Below are positions 27,412-35,815 of a stretch of 64,000 bases of DNA, piece after piece. The stretch lies in assembly GCF_008086045.1 (NCBI RefSeq), contig NZ_VSEY01000008.1, positions 62,001 to 126,000 on the forward strand. The letters are read 5' to 3'. Source of the stretch: Nonomuraea sp. PA05 (GTDB taxonomy: Bacteria; Actinomycetota; Actinomycetes; Streptosporangiales; Streptosporangiaceae). Position 1 is the first letter of the stretch. Every line of letters begins with the position of its first letter. The notes beneath the pieces are model-generated. The model ran no database searches, was not told where the DNA came from, and saw only the letters and a program-made list of their open reading frames with translations. The translations under genes were made by a program, and so were the position numbers.

Positions 27412-28083
27412 CTAGGGCTCGTCGGTGAACTTGACGGTGACCTTCGTGAAGCCCAGCGACTTGAGCATGCCCGTCAGCATGTTCTTGGTGTTGGCGTCGG
27501 CCCTGGCGCGCAGGTCGCTCGCCACCGCCGCCTCGCTGATCTTCTTCTCCGCCAGGAGGTAGAGCTCCCGCTGGTCGGTGGGGGAGCCGGAGAGGAAGTC
27601 GCTGACCCGGTCGAACAGGCCGCGCTGCTGGGCGAAGACGTAGGAGCGGCTGTTGTCCAGGTTGGGCTTCTCCAGCTGGGCGCGGGGCAGGCGGATGGTC
27701 GCCTCGGTGCGGTCCTGCGAGACCGTCACGCCGTTCGCCGTCATGGCGGAGAAGTCCACGTACGCGTCCACGCCGCCCGCCCCGACGAACAGCGTGCGCG
27801 TGCCCTTGATCGCGTCGGGCAGGAAGTTGGCGTCCTTCTCCAGGTCCACGACCACCTGGAAGGTCCCCGTCGCGGCCTCGAACCGGCTCAGGTCCTTGAT
27901 CGACTGCAGCAGCACCGGCTGGCTGCGGTCGATGGTCTGCTCGCCCATCGGGTTCAGCCACGACCAGGCCACCCGGGCGCCCACGAGGAGCAGGACGGCC
28001 AGCACCAGGAGACCGGCCAGATATCGCCACCGGCGGCGTCGCCCGGAGGTCACCTCGGGCGACGCCGTTTGGGAAGTCGTCAT
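27412..28083 (-). CDS. DUF4230 membrane-anchored protein
   Basis: A 223-residue single-pass protein. An Arg-rich cytoplasmic start (GRRRRWRYL) precedes one helix (LAGLLVLAVLLLVGARVAW). An outside DUF4230 domain follows with FQVVVDLEKDANFLPDAIKGTRTLFVGAGGVDAYVDFS and, near the end, LKSLGFTKVTVKF. The family is widespread in Gram-positives with unknown function. ATG 28083 lacks a close ribosome site, so its start is moderately sure. It follows the large membrane protein by 28 bp on the same strand, consistent with one transcript. Confidence 0.85.
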   Translation of the reverse strand: MTTSQTASPEVTSGRRRRWRYLAGLLVLAVLLLVGARVAWSWLNPMGEQTIDRSQPVLLQSIKDLSRFEAATGTFQVVVDLEKDANFLPDAIKGTRTLFVGAGGVDAYVDFSAMTANGVTVSQDRTEATIRLPRAQLEKPNLDNSRSYVFAQQRGLFDRVSDFLSGSPTDQRELYLLAEKKISEAAVASDLRARADANTKNMLTGMLKSLGFTKVTVKFTDEP

Positions 28084-28111
28084 GCGAGCATGACTACCCT
28101 TCAGGCGATCA

Positions 28112-29869
28112 TCATTGCCAGCCCTTTGGTGACATCTTGGCTCCCCAGCCGTGTCCGTTTGCTGGCGACCCGTGCGCCGGGTGCCGGTGGGAGGCGGGGA
28201 CCTGCTCGGCGTCCTTCGCGGCGTTCCCGGCCTGAGCTTGGGCAACCGGCCGGGCCGGTGGCTGCGCGGGCGCGCCCTCCCCGGCCGCCTGAGCCGGCGT
28301 GGCCTCCCGCGGCTGGGCCTGTGCGGGCTGCGCCTGTGCGGGATGGGCCTGTGCAGGATGGGCCTGTGCGGGCTGCGCGGGCTCGGCCTGCGCGGGTTGC
28401 GGCGGCGTGGGGTCGAACACCGGCCAGCTCACCCCCGACGTGTCGGGCGTCCACCGCTCGGCGGGCGCCTCCCGCGTGTAGCCGCTGCCGGAGGCGCCGG
28501 GCGTGGCGCCCGTGCCCGGCGTGCCCGGCGCGGCCGGCGCCGAGCCGGCCGGAGTGGCGCCGCTCGGGCCCGGATACACCGGGTAGACGTGGCTCGACTC
28601 GGGCGTCGGCCGCACCGACGGCGCCACCTGCGCGTGCGAGGGGCCCCCGCCGAAGTGCGTGCTCGACAGGCGGCACCCCTGGAAGTCGCTGTAGAACATG
28701 CGCAGCCACTCCCTGCGCTGGTGCTCGCTCCAGGAGGAGAACGACGTCGTCGCGTAGTGGTGCTCGGGCAGCGGCGTGCCGGGCAGCGGCTCGCCGCGCA
28801 GCCACGCCACCACGATCTGCCGGTAGCCCTCCGCGACCGCGCTCTGGCACCTGGGCGCCAGCGCCTCGATGTACTCGTGCGCCGCCTCCTCCGCGAACCC
28901 GGAGGACAGGTCGGGCACGTGCACGGGAGCCAGCCCGTTCGACGGCTTCAGCGGGTCGTCCAGCGGACGCTGCTCCACCCGGGTGAACGCGGCGGGCGTC
29001 CCCGCGAGCCGCGAGGCGATCTGCGTGAACGCCGCCCCCAGCTCGGTCAGCCCCGCCCGCATGCCCGGATGCATGCAGACCGTGATCGGCCACTCCTGGC
29101 AGGTGTAGGCGATGTCCACGGCCGCCGCCGGCTTCGGCTGGGCCAGCACCCGCGACACGCCCATCCCCGCGGTCAGCACCGCCAGCAGCGCGCACGCCAG
29201 CACCAGGGCCTGCCTGGTGACCAGCGCCGCCCAGCCGAGCAGCAGCGCCGCCGTGATGCCCAGCAGCCAGATCGTCTGGTCGAAGAACGGAGCCCCGTTC
29301 AGCCCCTGGAACAGGTCGTACGGCTCCCCGGTCCCCGGCGCGAGCTTGTCGGCCCAGCCGCGGTCGTCGGCCAGCCACGAGAACACCCCGTAGCAGGCGA
29401 GCCCGGCCAGCGGCGGCGTGAACGGCCGCGGCAGCACCCAGCCCGCCACCCAGCCGATCACCGAGTACAGCGCCAGCCCCGCCATGCCCATCGCCAGCCC
29501 GGTCAGGCTGAGCCGGCCCGACTGGTCGGTGAGCACCGTCTTGACCGCCAGCACCAGCACCGTGGCGCCGAACGAGCCCACCACCACCATCACGATCGCC
29601 AGCGGCGCCTTGAGCGCCCGCCACGTCGTGAGGGAGCGCCCGCGCAGCGCGCGGCGCTTGCGCAGCGCCACCCAGGCGGCGAAGGCCGCCGCCACGGGCC
29701 CGGTCAGCCGGAGCGAGCCGATGACCGCGGCCACGATGTTCTCCCACGCGTCCACGCCAGGAATCAGGACGTTCCACGCCGCGAACAGGCCGACAGCCAG
29801 CAGCACGGCAACTGTCACAGCCGCGCTGTGCTTCAGCTCCTCTCGTGAAACGCCCGCGTGTTCACGCAC
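28112..29869 (-). CDS. Polytopic membrane protein with Pro/Ala/Gln-rich tail
   Basis: About 585 residues, family not recognised. The first 260 residues hold around six membrane helices (AAVTVAVLLAVGLFAAWNVL, PLAIVMVVVGSFGATVLVLA, LWLLGITAALLLGWAALV). A soluble domain with paired cysteines follows (YTCQEWPITVCMHPG, EALAPRCQSAVAEGYRQIV, FQGCRLSS). The last 150 residues are low-complexity Pro/Ala/Gln, with 5-residue PAQAH/PAQAQ repeats encoded by a 15-bp DNA repeat near 28290-28400. The multispanning-plus-peptidase-like layout resembles hypothetical ABC-associated proteins, but I would not name it. The start is GTG 29869. The DUF4230 gene follows. Confidence 0.8.
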   Translation of the reverse strand: MREHAGVSREELKHSAAVTVAVLLAVGLFAAWNVLIPGVDAWENIVAAVIGSLRLTGPVAAAFAAWVALRKRRALRGRSLTTWRALKAPLAIVMVVVGSFGATVLVLAVKTVLTDQSGRLSLTGLAMGMAGLALYSVIGWVAGWVLPRPFTPPLAGLACYGVFSWLADDRGWADKLAPGTGEPYDLFQGLNGAPFFDQTIWLLGITAALLLGWAALVTRQALVLACALLAVLTAGMGVSRVLAQPKPAAAVDIAYTCQEWPITVCMHPGMRAGLTELGAAFTQIASRLAGTPAAFTRVEQRPLDDPLKPSNGLAPVHVPDLSSGFAEEAAHEYIEALAPRCQSAVAEGYRQIVVAWLRGEPLPGTPLPEHHYATTSFSSWSEHQRREWLRMFYSDFQGCRLSSTHFGGGPSHAQVAPSVRPTPESSHVYPVYPGPSGATPAGSAPAAPGTPGTGATPGASGSGYTREAPAERWTPDTSGVSWPVFDPTPPQPAQAEPAQPAQAHPAQAHPAQAQPAQAQPREATPAQAAGEGAPAQPPARPVAQAQAGNAAKDAEQVPASHRHPAHGSPANGHGWGAKMSPKGWQ

Positions 29870-30085
29870 CCTTTTCCCCGTTGACGTTCATCAAGCACCC
29901 CCCGTGCCCCTCGGTGACGCGGAACAGGCGTGATCCCGGCCGTCCCCACGGCCGCTGGATTTGGCATCCGCGTCACCATACGTAGGAGAACCATAACTGA
30001 GCGTGATGATTGATGTCCGGATTCTTGGTCAAGCGAAGAAGCCTGTCGCTGAGAGTGACCAGACGAACCGGGACGAGCGGCGCGC

Positions 30086-30091
30086 TACCGT
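30086..30091 (+). promoter_or_regulatory. -10 box, leaderless start of MarR gene
   Basis: TACCGT, 6 nt, then GTG 30098; no ribosome site upstream. Confidence 0.5.
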
Positions 30092-30097
30092 AGCGCT

Positions 30098-30649
30098 GTG
30101 TCGCAGCCGAAGCCGCTCAACCTGCCGTTCGACCCCATCGACCGCGCCGCGGAGACCTGGCGCGCTCACTTCGGGCCTTCCGCCGCCATGGCAGCCGTTA
30201 CCTCGATCATGAGAGCGCATCAGATCCTGTTGTCGCAACTTGACTCGCTCCTGAAGCCATACGACTTGACCTTCGCGAGATATGAGGGATTGGTCCTGTT
30301 GACCTTCAGCAAGACGGGCGCGCTGCCACTGTCCAAGATCGGCGAACGTCTCATGGTTCACCCCACCAGCGTCACGAACACGGTGGACAGGCTGGAGAAG
30401 TCCGGGTTCGTACGCCGCCTGCCCAATCCGCGCGACGGCCGCGGCGTGCTCGCGGAGATCACCGACGCGGGCCGCGCCGTCGTGCGCAGCGCCACCGCCG
30501 ACCTGATGGCGGCCGAGTTCGGCCTGACGATGTACGCCGAGGACGAACTCCACCAGATGTTCGACCAGTTGCGCACCCTCAGGGTGGCGGCGGGTGACTT
30601 CCCGGCTTCGTCCATGCGGCAAGATGAAGGGCATGGCGGACTTCTCTAG
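30098..30649 (+). CDS. MarR-family regulator
   Basis: A 183-residue winged-helix regulator. The core is LTFARYEGLVLLTFSKTGALPLSKIGERLMVHPTSVTNTVDRLEKSGFVRR, with the wing PNPRDGRGVLAEITDAGRAVV at about 110-130. Dimer helices occur at both ends. Ligand and targets are unknown. It reads leaderless from GTG 30098. Its 3' end overlaps the start of the thioredoxin-like gene by 17 bp, so the two are co-transcribed; whether it regulates that gene is not clear. Confidence 0.93.
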   Translation: MSQPKPLNLPFDPIDRAAETWRAHFGPSAAMAAVTSIMRAHQILLSQLDSLLKPYDLTFARYEGLVLLTFSKTGALPLSKIGERLMVHPTSVTNTVDRLEKSGFVRRLPNPRDGRGVLAEITDAGRAVVRSATADLMAAEFGLTMYAEDELHQMFDQLRTLRVAAGDFPASSMRQDEGHGGLL

Positions 30650-31574
30650 GCCTGGGTCCCTCTACGGAGCGGTGGACCTGGGCGCGCGCAAGCAGGCTCT
30701 GGAGTCGCAGGCTCGGCGGGAGGCGGCAGGTCCCCAGGCGGCCTCGTCGGCCTCGATCGTCGACGTGACCGAGGAGACGTTCACGACCGACGTCATCGAC
30801 CGGTCCATGACCGTGCCCGTGGTCCTCGACCTCTGGTCGCCCAGGGCGCCCGGCAGCGCCCAGCTCAGCCCCGTGCTGGAGAAAGTCGTCGGCGACCTCG
30901 GCGGCAAGGCCGTCCTGGCGAAGGTCAACGTCGACGCCAGCCCGCAGATCGCGCAGGCGCTGCGCGTGCAGGCCGTGCCGACCGTGCTGGCGATCTTCCA
31001 GGGGCAGGCCGTCACCGGCTTCCAGCAGGTGCTGCCCGAGCAGGAGGTGCGCCGCTGGCTCGACGAGCTGATGGGCGCGGTTGAGCAGTTCTACCAGGCC
31101 AACCCCGGCGCCAGGCCGCCCGGGGCGGAGGACGAAGGGCAGGAGATGCCCGCCGGGCCGCCGGTCGACCCCGACCTGATGGCGGCCGAGCAGGCCATCG
31201 ACCGCGGCGACTTCGACGCGGCGATCGAGGCCTACCAGCGGCTGCTGGCCCGCTCGCCGGGCGACGAGGACGCCAAGATGGGCCTGGCAGGGGTCAACCT
31301 GATCAAGCGCACCTCTCTGGCCGACCCCGCCGACGTGCAGCGGCGTGCCCAGGACGCCTCCGACGTCGAGGCCCAGCTGCTCGCCGCCGACTTCGAGATG
31401 CTCTCCGGCGCGGTCGACGAGGCGTTCGCGCGCGTCATCGCCGTGGTCAAGCGCACCTCCGGCGACGAACGCGACCAGGCCAGGCGCCACCTGCTCGGCC
31501 TGTTCGAAGCATTGCCGGCGGAAGACCCATCTTTGGCGAAAGCGCGCAGAGCTTTGGCCAGCGCCCTGTTCTAA
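30633..31574 (+). CDS. Thioredoxin-fold/TPR co-chaperone, YbbN/CnoX-like, CXXC lost
   Basis: About 313 residues. The N-terminal thioredoxin domain (VPVVLDLWSPRAPGSAQLSP, then VNVDASPQIAQALRVQAVPTVLAIFQG) keeps the fold and the cis-Pro but has Ser and Gly where the WCGPC cysteines should be. It therefore cannot do disulfide exchange. The C-terminal half is TPR-like (AEQAIDRGDFDAAIEAYQRLLARSPGDEDA) as in E. coli YbbN/CnoX, a holdase that delivers clients to chaperones. The start is ATG 30633 or 30624. It overlaps marR and precedes a kinase-like gene on the same strand. Confidence 0.9.
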   Translation: MADFSRPGSLYGAVDLGARKQALESQARREAAGPQAASSASIVDVTEETFTTDVIDRSMTVPVVLDLWSPRAPGSAQLSPVLEKVVGDLGGKAVLAKVNVDASPQIAQALRVQAVPTVLAIFQGQAVTGFQQVLPEQEVRRWLDELMGAVEQFYQANPGARPPGAEDEGQEMPAGPPVDPDLMAAEQAIDRGDFDAAIEAYQRLLARSPGDEDAKMGLAGVNLIKRTSLADPADVQRRAQDASDVEAQLLAADFEMLSGAVDEAFARVIAVVKRTSGDERDQARRHLLGLFEALPAEDPSLAKARRALASALF

Positions 31575-31577
31575 CCT
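31572..31577 (+). promoter_or_regulatory. -10-like box before the kinase-like gene
   Basis: TAACCT, 6 nt, then ATG 31584. GGAGAT also precedes the ATG but with very short spacing, so leaderless initiation is possible. The box overlaps the preceding stop codon. Confidence 0.35.
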
Positions 31578-31583
31578 GGAGAT

Positions 31584-32213
31584 ATGCGGGTCGTCACGAT
31601 ATCGGCGACATACGGCACGGCCGGCAGCCAGATGGGCCCGGCCGTCGCCGAGCTGCTCGGCGTGCCGTTCGTCGATCGCGCCATCCCCAGCGCCGTGGCC
31701 GAGGAGCTCGGCTGCACGCTGGAGGAGGCGCTGGCCCACGACGACCGGGCCGAGCACGGCCTCGGCAGGCTGTTCGCGGGCGCCGTACGGTTGCCGACGG
31801 TCACCTTCGGCGGCGTCGACATGTACGTGCCGGGGGCGATGCCGCTCGCGCCCGAGGAGTTCGTCCGGCGCACGGAGCGCATGCTCACCGAGATGGCCCG
31901 CAACCAGGGCGGCGTGTTCCTGGGCAGGGCCGGCGCGGTCGTGCTGGCCGACCATCCCGGCGCGCTGCACGTCCGGCTCGACGCCCCGCTCCAGCGCCGC
32001 GTCCGCCAGACGGCCACTCTGGGTGAGCTGAGCGAGCGCGAGGCCCGCCGCATCATCGAGGACAACGACCGGGCCCGCGGCGCCTACGTACGGCACTTCT
32101 ATCGTGCCGATCCCGCCGATCCCTGCCAATATCACCTGGTTCTCGACAGCACCACAATCCCGGTGAGGACGTGCGTCGAGCTGATCGTGAAGGCGGCCGA
32201 GGCGCTCGATTGA
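31584..32213 (+). CDS. Cytidylate-kinase-like P-loop protein
   Basis: A 209-residue protein of the cytidylate-kinase-like family. The N-terminus MRVVTISATYGTAGSQMGPAVAELLGVPFVDR has a degenerate P-loop (GTAGSQ in place of GxxGxGKS). NQGGVFLGRAGAVVLADHPGALHVRLDAP follows, then RRVRQTATLGELSEREARRIIEDNDRARGAYVRHFY, a lid-like Arg-rich segment. The family's substrate is not established; loss of the P-loop Lys makes true CMP kinase activity doubtful. Same strand as the YbbN-like gene, 9 bp downstream. Confidence 0.85.
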   Translation: MRVVTISATYGTAGSQMGPAVAELLGVPFVDRAIPSAVAEELGCTLEEALAHDDRAEHGLGRLFAGAVRLPTVTFGGVDMYVPGAMPLAPEEFVRRTERMLTEMARNQGGVFLGRAGAVVLADHPGALHVRLDAPLQRRVRQTATLGELSEREARRIIEDNDRARGAYVRHFYRADPADPCQYHLVLDSTTIPVRTCVELIVKAAEALD

Positions 32214-32290
32214 GCGGGCGTCGAGTCAGGTCACAGTCAACTGCCCCTAACATGGATGCATTCTTGGTCAGTCCCGAAGGAGCGATTGAC

Positions 32291-33700
32291 GTGGCGACCG
32301 TCCCGAGTGTGTCGTACTCCATCACCGTGCGTCTCGAGGTGCCGGCCGGCGGCAAGGCCGTCAGCCAGCTCACCCACGCCGTAGAGTCGGCCGGGGGCGT
32401 CGTGACCGCCCTCGACGTCACCAACGCGGGGCACGAGAAGCTCCGCATCGACGTCACCTGCGCCGCCAGGGACACCGACCACGCCCAGGCCATCGTCGAC
32501 CAGCTCGAGGCCGTCGAGGGCGTCGTCATCCACAAGGTGTCCGACCGCACGTTCCTCATGCACCTCGGCGGCAAGATCGAGATGAAGTCCAAGGTGCCGC
32601 TGCGCAACCGCGACGAGCTGTCCATGGCGTACACGCCGGGCGTGGCGCGCGTGTCGATGGCGATCGCCCGCAACAAGGAGGACGCGCGGCGGCTGACCAT
32701 CAAGCGCAACACCGTGGCCGTCGTCACCGACGGCTCGGCCGTCCTGGGGCTGGGCAACATCGGGCCGGAGGCGGCGCTGCCGGTCATGGAGGGCAAGGCC
32801 GCGCTGTTCAAACGCTTCGCGGGCATCGACGCCTGGCCGATCTGCCTCGACACGCAGGACGTGGACGAGATCGTCCGCACCGTGCAGGTGATCGCGCCCG
32901 GCTTCGGCGGCATCAACCTGGAGGACATCGGCGCGCCGCGCTGCTTCGAGGTGGAGCGGCGGCTGCGCGAGCTGCTCGACATCCCCGTCTTCCACGACGA
33001 CCAGCACGGCACCGCGATCTGCGTGCTGGCCGCGCTCACCAACGCGCTGCGGGTGGTGAACAAGAAGATCGAGCACGTCAAGATCACCATGGCGGGCGCG
33101 GGCGCGGCGGGCAACGCCGTGCTGCGGCTGCTGCTGGCCTCCGGCGCCCGCAACGTCGTCGTCTGCGACTACCTCGGCGCCGTCCACAAGGGCCGCGACG
33201 ACCTCGACGAGTCGCTGCGCTGGATCGCCGACCACACCAACGCCGAGGGCTACTCCGGCGACCTGCGCGGGGCCGTCAAGGGCGCCGACGTGTTCGTGGG
33301 GGTCTCCGCGCCGGGCATCCTGACCGGCGACGACATCGCCGCCATGGCCAAGGACGCGGTGGTCTTCGCGCTGGCCAACCCGGAGCCCGAGGTGTCGCCC
33401 GACGAGGCCGCCCAGCACGCCGCCGTGGTGGCCACCGGGCGCTCCGACTTCCCCAACCAGATCAACAACGTGCTGGCCTTCCCCGGGGTGTTCCGCGGGC
33501 TGCTCGACGCGCAGGCCAACGGGGTGACGCAGGAGATGCTGCTGGCCGCCGCCGGGGCGCTTGCCGCCGTCGTCACGCCGGAGGAGCTGGGGCCGAACTA
33601 CATCATCCCCAGCGTGTTCCACCCCGACGTGGCCACCGCCGTGGCCGCGGCCGTGCGCGAGTCGGCGGGTGGCCGGGCGCGCGGCTTCACGGAGGCCTGA
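32291..33700 (+). CDS. NAD-dependent malic enzyme with N-terminal ACT domain
   Basis: A 469-residue enzyme that decarboxylates malate to pyruvate. An ACT-like regulatory domain occupies about 1-75 (YSITVRLEVPAGGKAVSQLTHAVESAGG), as usual for actinomycete malic enzymes. The catalytic part shows AYTPGVARVSMAI, VVTDGSAVLGLGNIGPEAALPVMEGKA, GGINLEDIGAPRCFEVE and the metal-binding FHDDQHGTAI. The NAD Rossmann motif is MAGAGAAGNAVLRLL, and NPEPEVSPDEA also fits. Starting at GTG 32291 places AAGGAG 8 nt upstream and matches the family start; the open frame further upstream is rejected. Confidence 0.96.
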   Translation: MATVPSVSYSITVRLEVPAGGKAVSQLTHAVESAGGVVTALDVTNAGHEKLRIDVTCAARDTDHAQAIVDQLEAVEGVVIHKVSDRTFLMHLGGKIEMKSKVPLRNRDELSMAYTPGVARVSMAIARNKEDARRLTIKRNTVAVVTDGSAVLGLGNIGPEAALPVMEGKAALFKRFAGIDAWPICLDTQDVDEIVRTVQVIAPGFGGINLEDIGAPRCFEVERRLRELLDIPVFHDDQHGTAICVLAALTNALRVVNKKIEHVKITMAGAGAAGNAVLRLLLASGARNVVVCDYLGAVHKGRDDLDESLRWIADHTNAEGYSGDLRGAVKGADVFVGVSAPGILTGDDIAAMAKDAVVFALANPEPEVSPDEAAQHAAVVATGRSDFPNQINNVLAFPGVFRGLLDAQANGVTQEMLLAAAGALAAVVTPEELGPNYIIPSVFHPDVATAVAAAVRESAGGRARGFTEA

Positions 33701-33708
33701 TCACGCGT

Positions 33709-34212
33709 TCAGGGCGTCCCGTGATGCGCGGAGGTCGTGAGCGCGGGCATCAGGCGGAAGCTCTCCTGGAACACCAGGTTGTGCGCGTCGCCGGCCGCGA
33801 TCACCCTCAGCGTGTCCAGCTGGCCGGCCGCGTCCGCCTCGTCGAAGATGTTCAGCGGCCAGTCGCCGACCGTGTTCCCCCGCAGGTGCGGGTGGTGGAA
33901 GTCGCAGCCGAAGTGGGCGACCACCGCGATCGGCTGGATCCCGCTCTCCCGCTGCTGCTGCCACGTCAGCGACCACATCGCGTTCAGGCCGCCCTCGCGT
34001 GACCGGGTGACCCCGCTGGCCACCACCTGACCGGTGCCGAGCAGCAGGTCGGCGTTGGCCTCGTCGAGGGCTCTGCGCGCCACGGGGTCGAGGAGCTCGA
34101 CGGCCCTGGCGAAGACGCGTTCCTTGTCCTCCCGCGTGACGGCGGTGCCGTGGCCGCCGTCGCGCAGGTCCGTGAAGTGCCTGAGCAGGGCTTCGTTGAT
34201 GGGAGTACGCAT
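33709..34212 (-). CDS. Conserved protein of unknown function (167 aa)
   Basis: I do not recognise this family. It is a mixed-charge soluble protein: an alpha-helical first half (KERVFARAVELLDPVARRALDEANADLLLGTGQ), then a His-rich stretch VVAHFGCDFHHPHLRGNTVGDWPLNIF near residues 100-130, and AGDAHNLVFQESFRL. The HFGCDFHHPH cluster could bind metal, which is inference. ATG 34212 has a GGGGGCAGG ribosome site; a long upstream frame on the same strand only reads through glpD out of frame. It follows glpD by 47 bp, separated by two small hairpins, and converges with malic enzyme 8 bp away. Confidence 0.7.
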   Translation of the reverse strand: MRTPINEALLRHFTDLRDGGHGTAVTREDKERVFARAVELLDPVARRALDEANADLLLGTGQVVASGVTRSREGGLNAMWSLTWQQQRESGIQPIAVVAHFGCDFHHPHLRGNTVGDWPLNIFDEADAAGQLDTLRVIAAGDAHNLVFQESFRLMPALTTSAHHGTP

Positions 34213-34225
34213 GCCTGCCCCCTGC

Positions 34226-34256
34226 CCAGGCTGAGCGCCTGGCCACCTCTCGTGGC
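34226..34256 (-). promoter_or_regulatory. Two tandem hairpins between glpD and the 167-aa gene
   Basis: CCAGGC-5-GCCTGG (34226-34242) and GCCAC-5-GTGGC (34242-34256) sit back to back in the 47-bp gap. They may uncouple expression of the downstream gene from glpD. Confidence 0.4.
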
Positions 34257-34259
34257 GGC

Positions 34260-35810
34260 TCAGGCCAGCAGGGCGGCGATCCTGGCGCGCACGTCCTGGG
34301 TGTCGAGGCCGCGTACGGTGAGGGTGGTGCGGCGGCGTACGACGTCGTCCACCGTGGCCGCCCACTCGTGGTCGCGGGCGTAGACGGCCTGCGCCCAGAT
34401 GTCGGGCCCGTCGGGGTGGATGCGCTCGCCGAGCGCCGGGTCCTCCCTGATGAGCCTGGCCAGCTCGAACGCGATCGACCCGTAGTGCGTGGCCAGGTGC
34501 CTGGCCACCAGCGGGTCCATGCGGGTGCCCGGGTCGCGGTCGGTCCACAGGCGCAGGGCGACCGCGTCGGGGCTGGCCAGGCCGGGCAGCGGCACGGCCG
34601 GCAGGATGTCGGCCAGGTCGTCGCCTAGGGGCCGGCCCGGCAGGTGGGCGAGGATGTCGAGCACGTACTTGCCGATGTGCCGGTAGGTCGTCCACTTGCC
34701 GCCGGCGACCGACAGCATGCCGCCGGAGCCGCGCGACAGCACCGTCTCCCGCTTGGCGGCCGTCACCTGGGCGGGGCCGCCGGGCAGGACGCGCAGGCCG
34801 GCGAAGGCGTAGGTGATGTCCTCGCGCCTGAGCTGCTCGTCGCGCACGGAGTGGCCGGCCTCGTCGAGGATCTGCGCGATGTCCGCCTCCGTCGGGCTGA
34901 CCGCGCCAGGATCGCCCTCGTACGCCTCGTCCGTGGTGCCCAGCAGCAGATGGTCCTCCCACGGGATGGCGAAGGAGACGCGGTACTTGTCGATCGGCGT
35001 GGTCAGCGCCGCCTTCCACGGCTCGTGCCGGCGCAGCACCAGGTGGGCGCCCTTGGACAGCCGGATGCTGGGGGCGGCGTCCGGGTCCTCCATGCGGCGC
35101 AGGTGGTCCACCCACGGGCCGGTGGCGTTGAGCACCAACCTGGCGGACACGCCGAACTCGGCGCCGTCGAGCCTGTCGCGCAGCTCGGCGCCCGTCACGC
35201 TGCCGGACGTCTTGCGCAGCCCGACGACCTCCGCATGGTTGAGCACGGTCGCACCGGCGTCGGCGGCGGCGCGTACGGTCATGACCGCGACACGGCTGTC
35301 GTTCATCTGGTGGTCACCGTAGACGGCGGCGGCCCGCAGCCCCTCGGTGCGCAGCGCGGGCACCTTGGCCAGCGCCTGGTGCGGTGTGATCACCTTGCCC
35401 ATGCCGTCGCCGAACACCGACAGCGCCGAGTACAGGAACACGCCCGCGCCCAGCTTGGCGGCCCCGTGCGGCCCGCCCTTGTAGATCGGGACCAGGAACG
35501 TCAGCGGCTTGACCAGGTGCGGCGCGATGTCGGCGGCCAGGGCGCGGCGCTCGCGGTGGTTCTCGGCCACCAGCCTGACGTTGCCGGTCTGCAGGTAGCG
35601 CAGGCCGCCGTGGACGAGCTTGGAGGAGGCGCTGGAGGTGGCTCCGGCGAAGTCGCCGGCCTCGACCATCGCCACCCGCAGCCCCGCCTGGGCGGCCATC
35701 CAGGTCACCGAGGTGCCCAGGATGCCGCCCCCGATCACGAGCAGGTCGTAGGTGGTGGTGGACAGCTCCTGCCGGACCTCCGCCCGGTCGGTGCCGATCG
35801 CGGTCGTCAT
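34260..35810 (-). CDS. glpD: Glycerol-3-phosphate dehydrogenase (FAD)
   Basis: About 516 residues, the membrane-associated flavoenzyme that oxidises glycerol 3-phosphate to DHAP and feeds electrons to quinones. The FAD-binding motif YDLLVIGGGILGTSVTWMAAQ lies near 20-40, followed by SSKLVHGGLRYLQTGNVRLVAE, a family signature. LVLNATGPWVDHL, RVSFAIPWEDHLLLGTTDEAYEGD and SVAGGKWTTYRHIGKYVLD complete the DAO fold, with the DAO C-terminal domain after about 390. Two ATGs are possible: 35819 overlaps the glpK stop but its GGAGG is too close, so 35810 is preferred. It follows glpK in one operon. Confidence 0.95.
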   Translation of the reverse strand: MTTAIGTDRAEVRQELSTTTYDLLVIGGGILGTSVTWMAAQAGLRVAMVEAGDFAGATSSASSKLVHGGLRYLQTGNVRLVAENHRERRALAADIAPHLVKPLTFLVPIYKGGPHGAAKLGAGVFLYSALSVFGDGMGKVITPHQALAKVPALRTEGLRAAAVYGDHQMNDSRVAVMTVRAAADAGATVLNHAEVVGLRKTSGSVTGAELRDRLDGAEFGVSARLVLNATGPWVDHLRRMEDPDAAPSIRLSKGAHLVLRRHEPWKAALTTPIDKYRVSFAIPWEDHLLLGTTDEAYEGDPGAVSPTEADIAQILDEAGHSVRDEQLRREDITYAFAGLRVLPGGPAQVTAAKRETVLSRGSGGMLSVAGGKWTTYRHIGKYVLDILAHLPGRPLGDDLADILPAVPLPGLASPDAVALRLWTDRDPGTRMDPLVARHLATHYGSIAFELARLIREDPALGERIHPDGPDIWAQAVYARDHEWAATVDDVVRRRTTLTVRGLDTQDVRARIAALLA

Positions 35811-35815
35811 CCCCG

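Noticed and set aside
31584..32213. True CMP kinase
   Set aside because: The P-loop lacks the invariant GKS/T lysine, so I call it cytidylate-kinase-like only.
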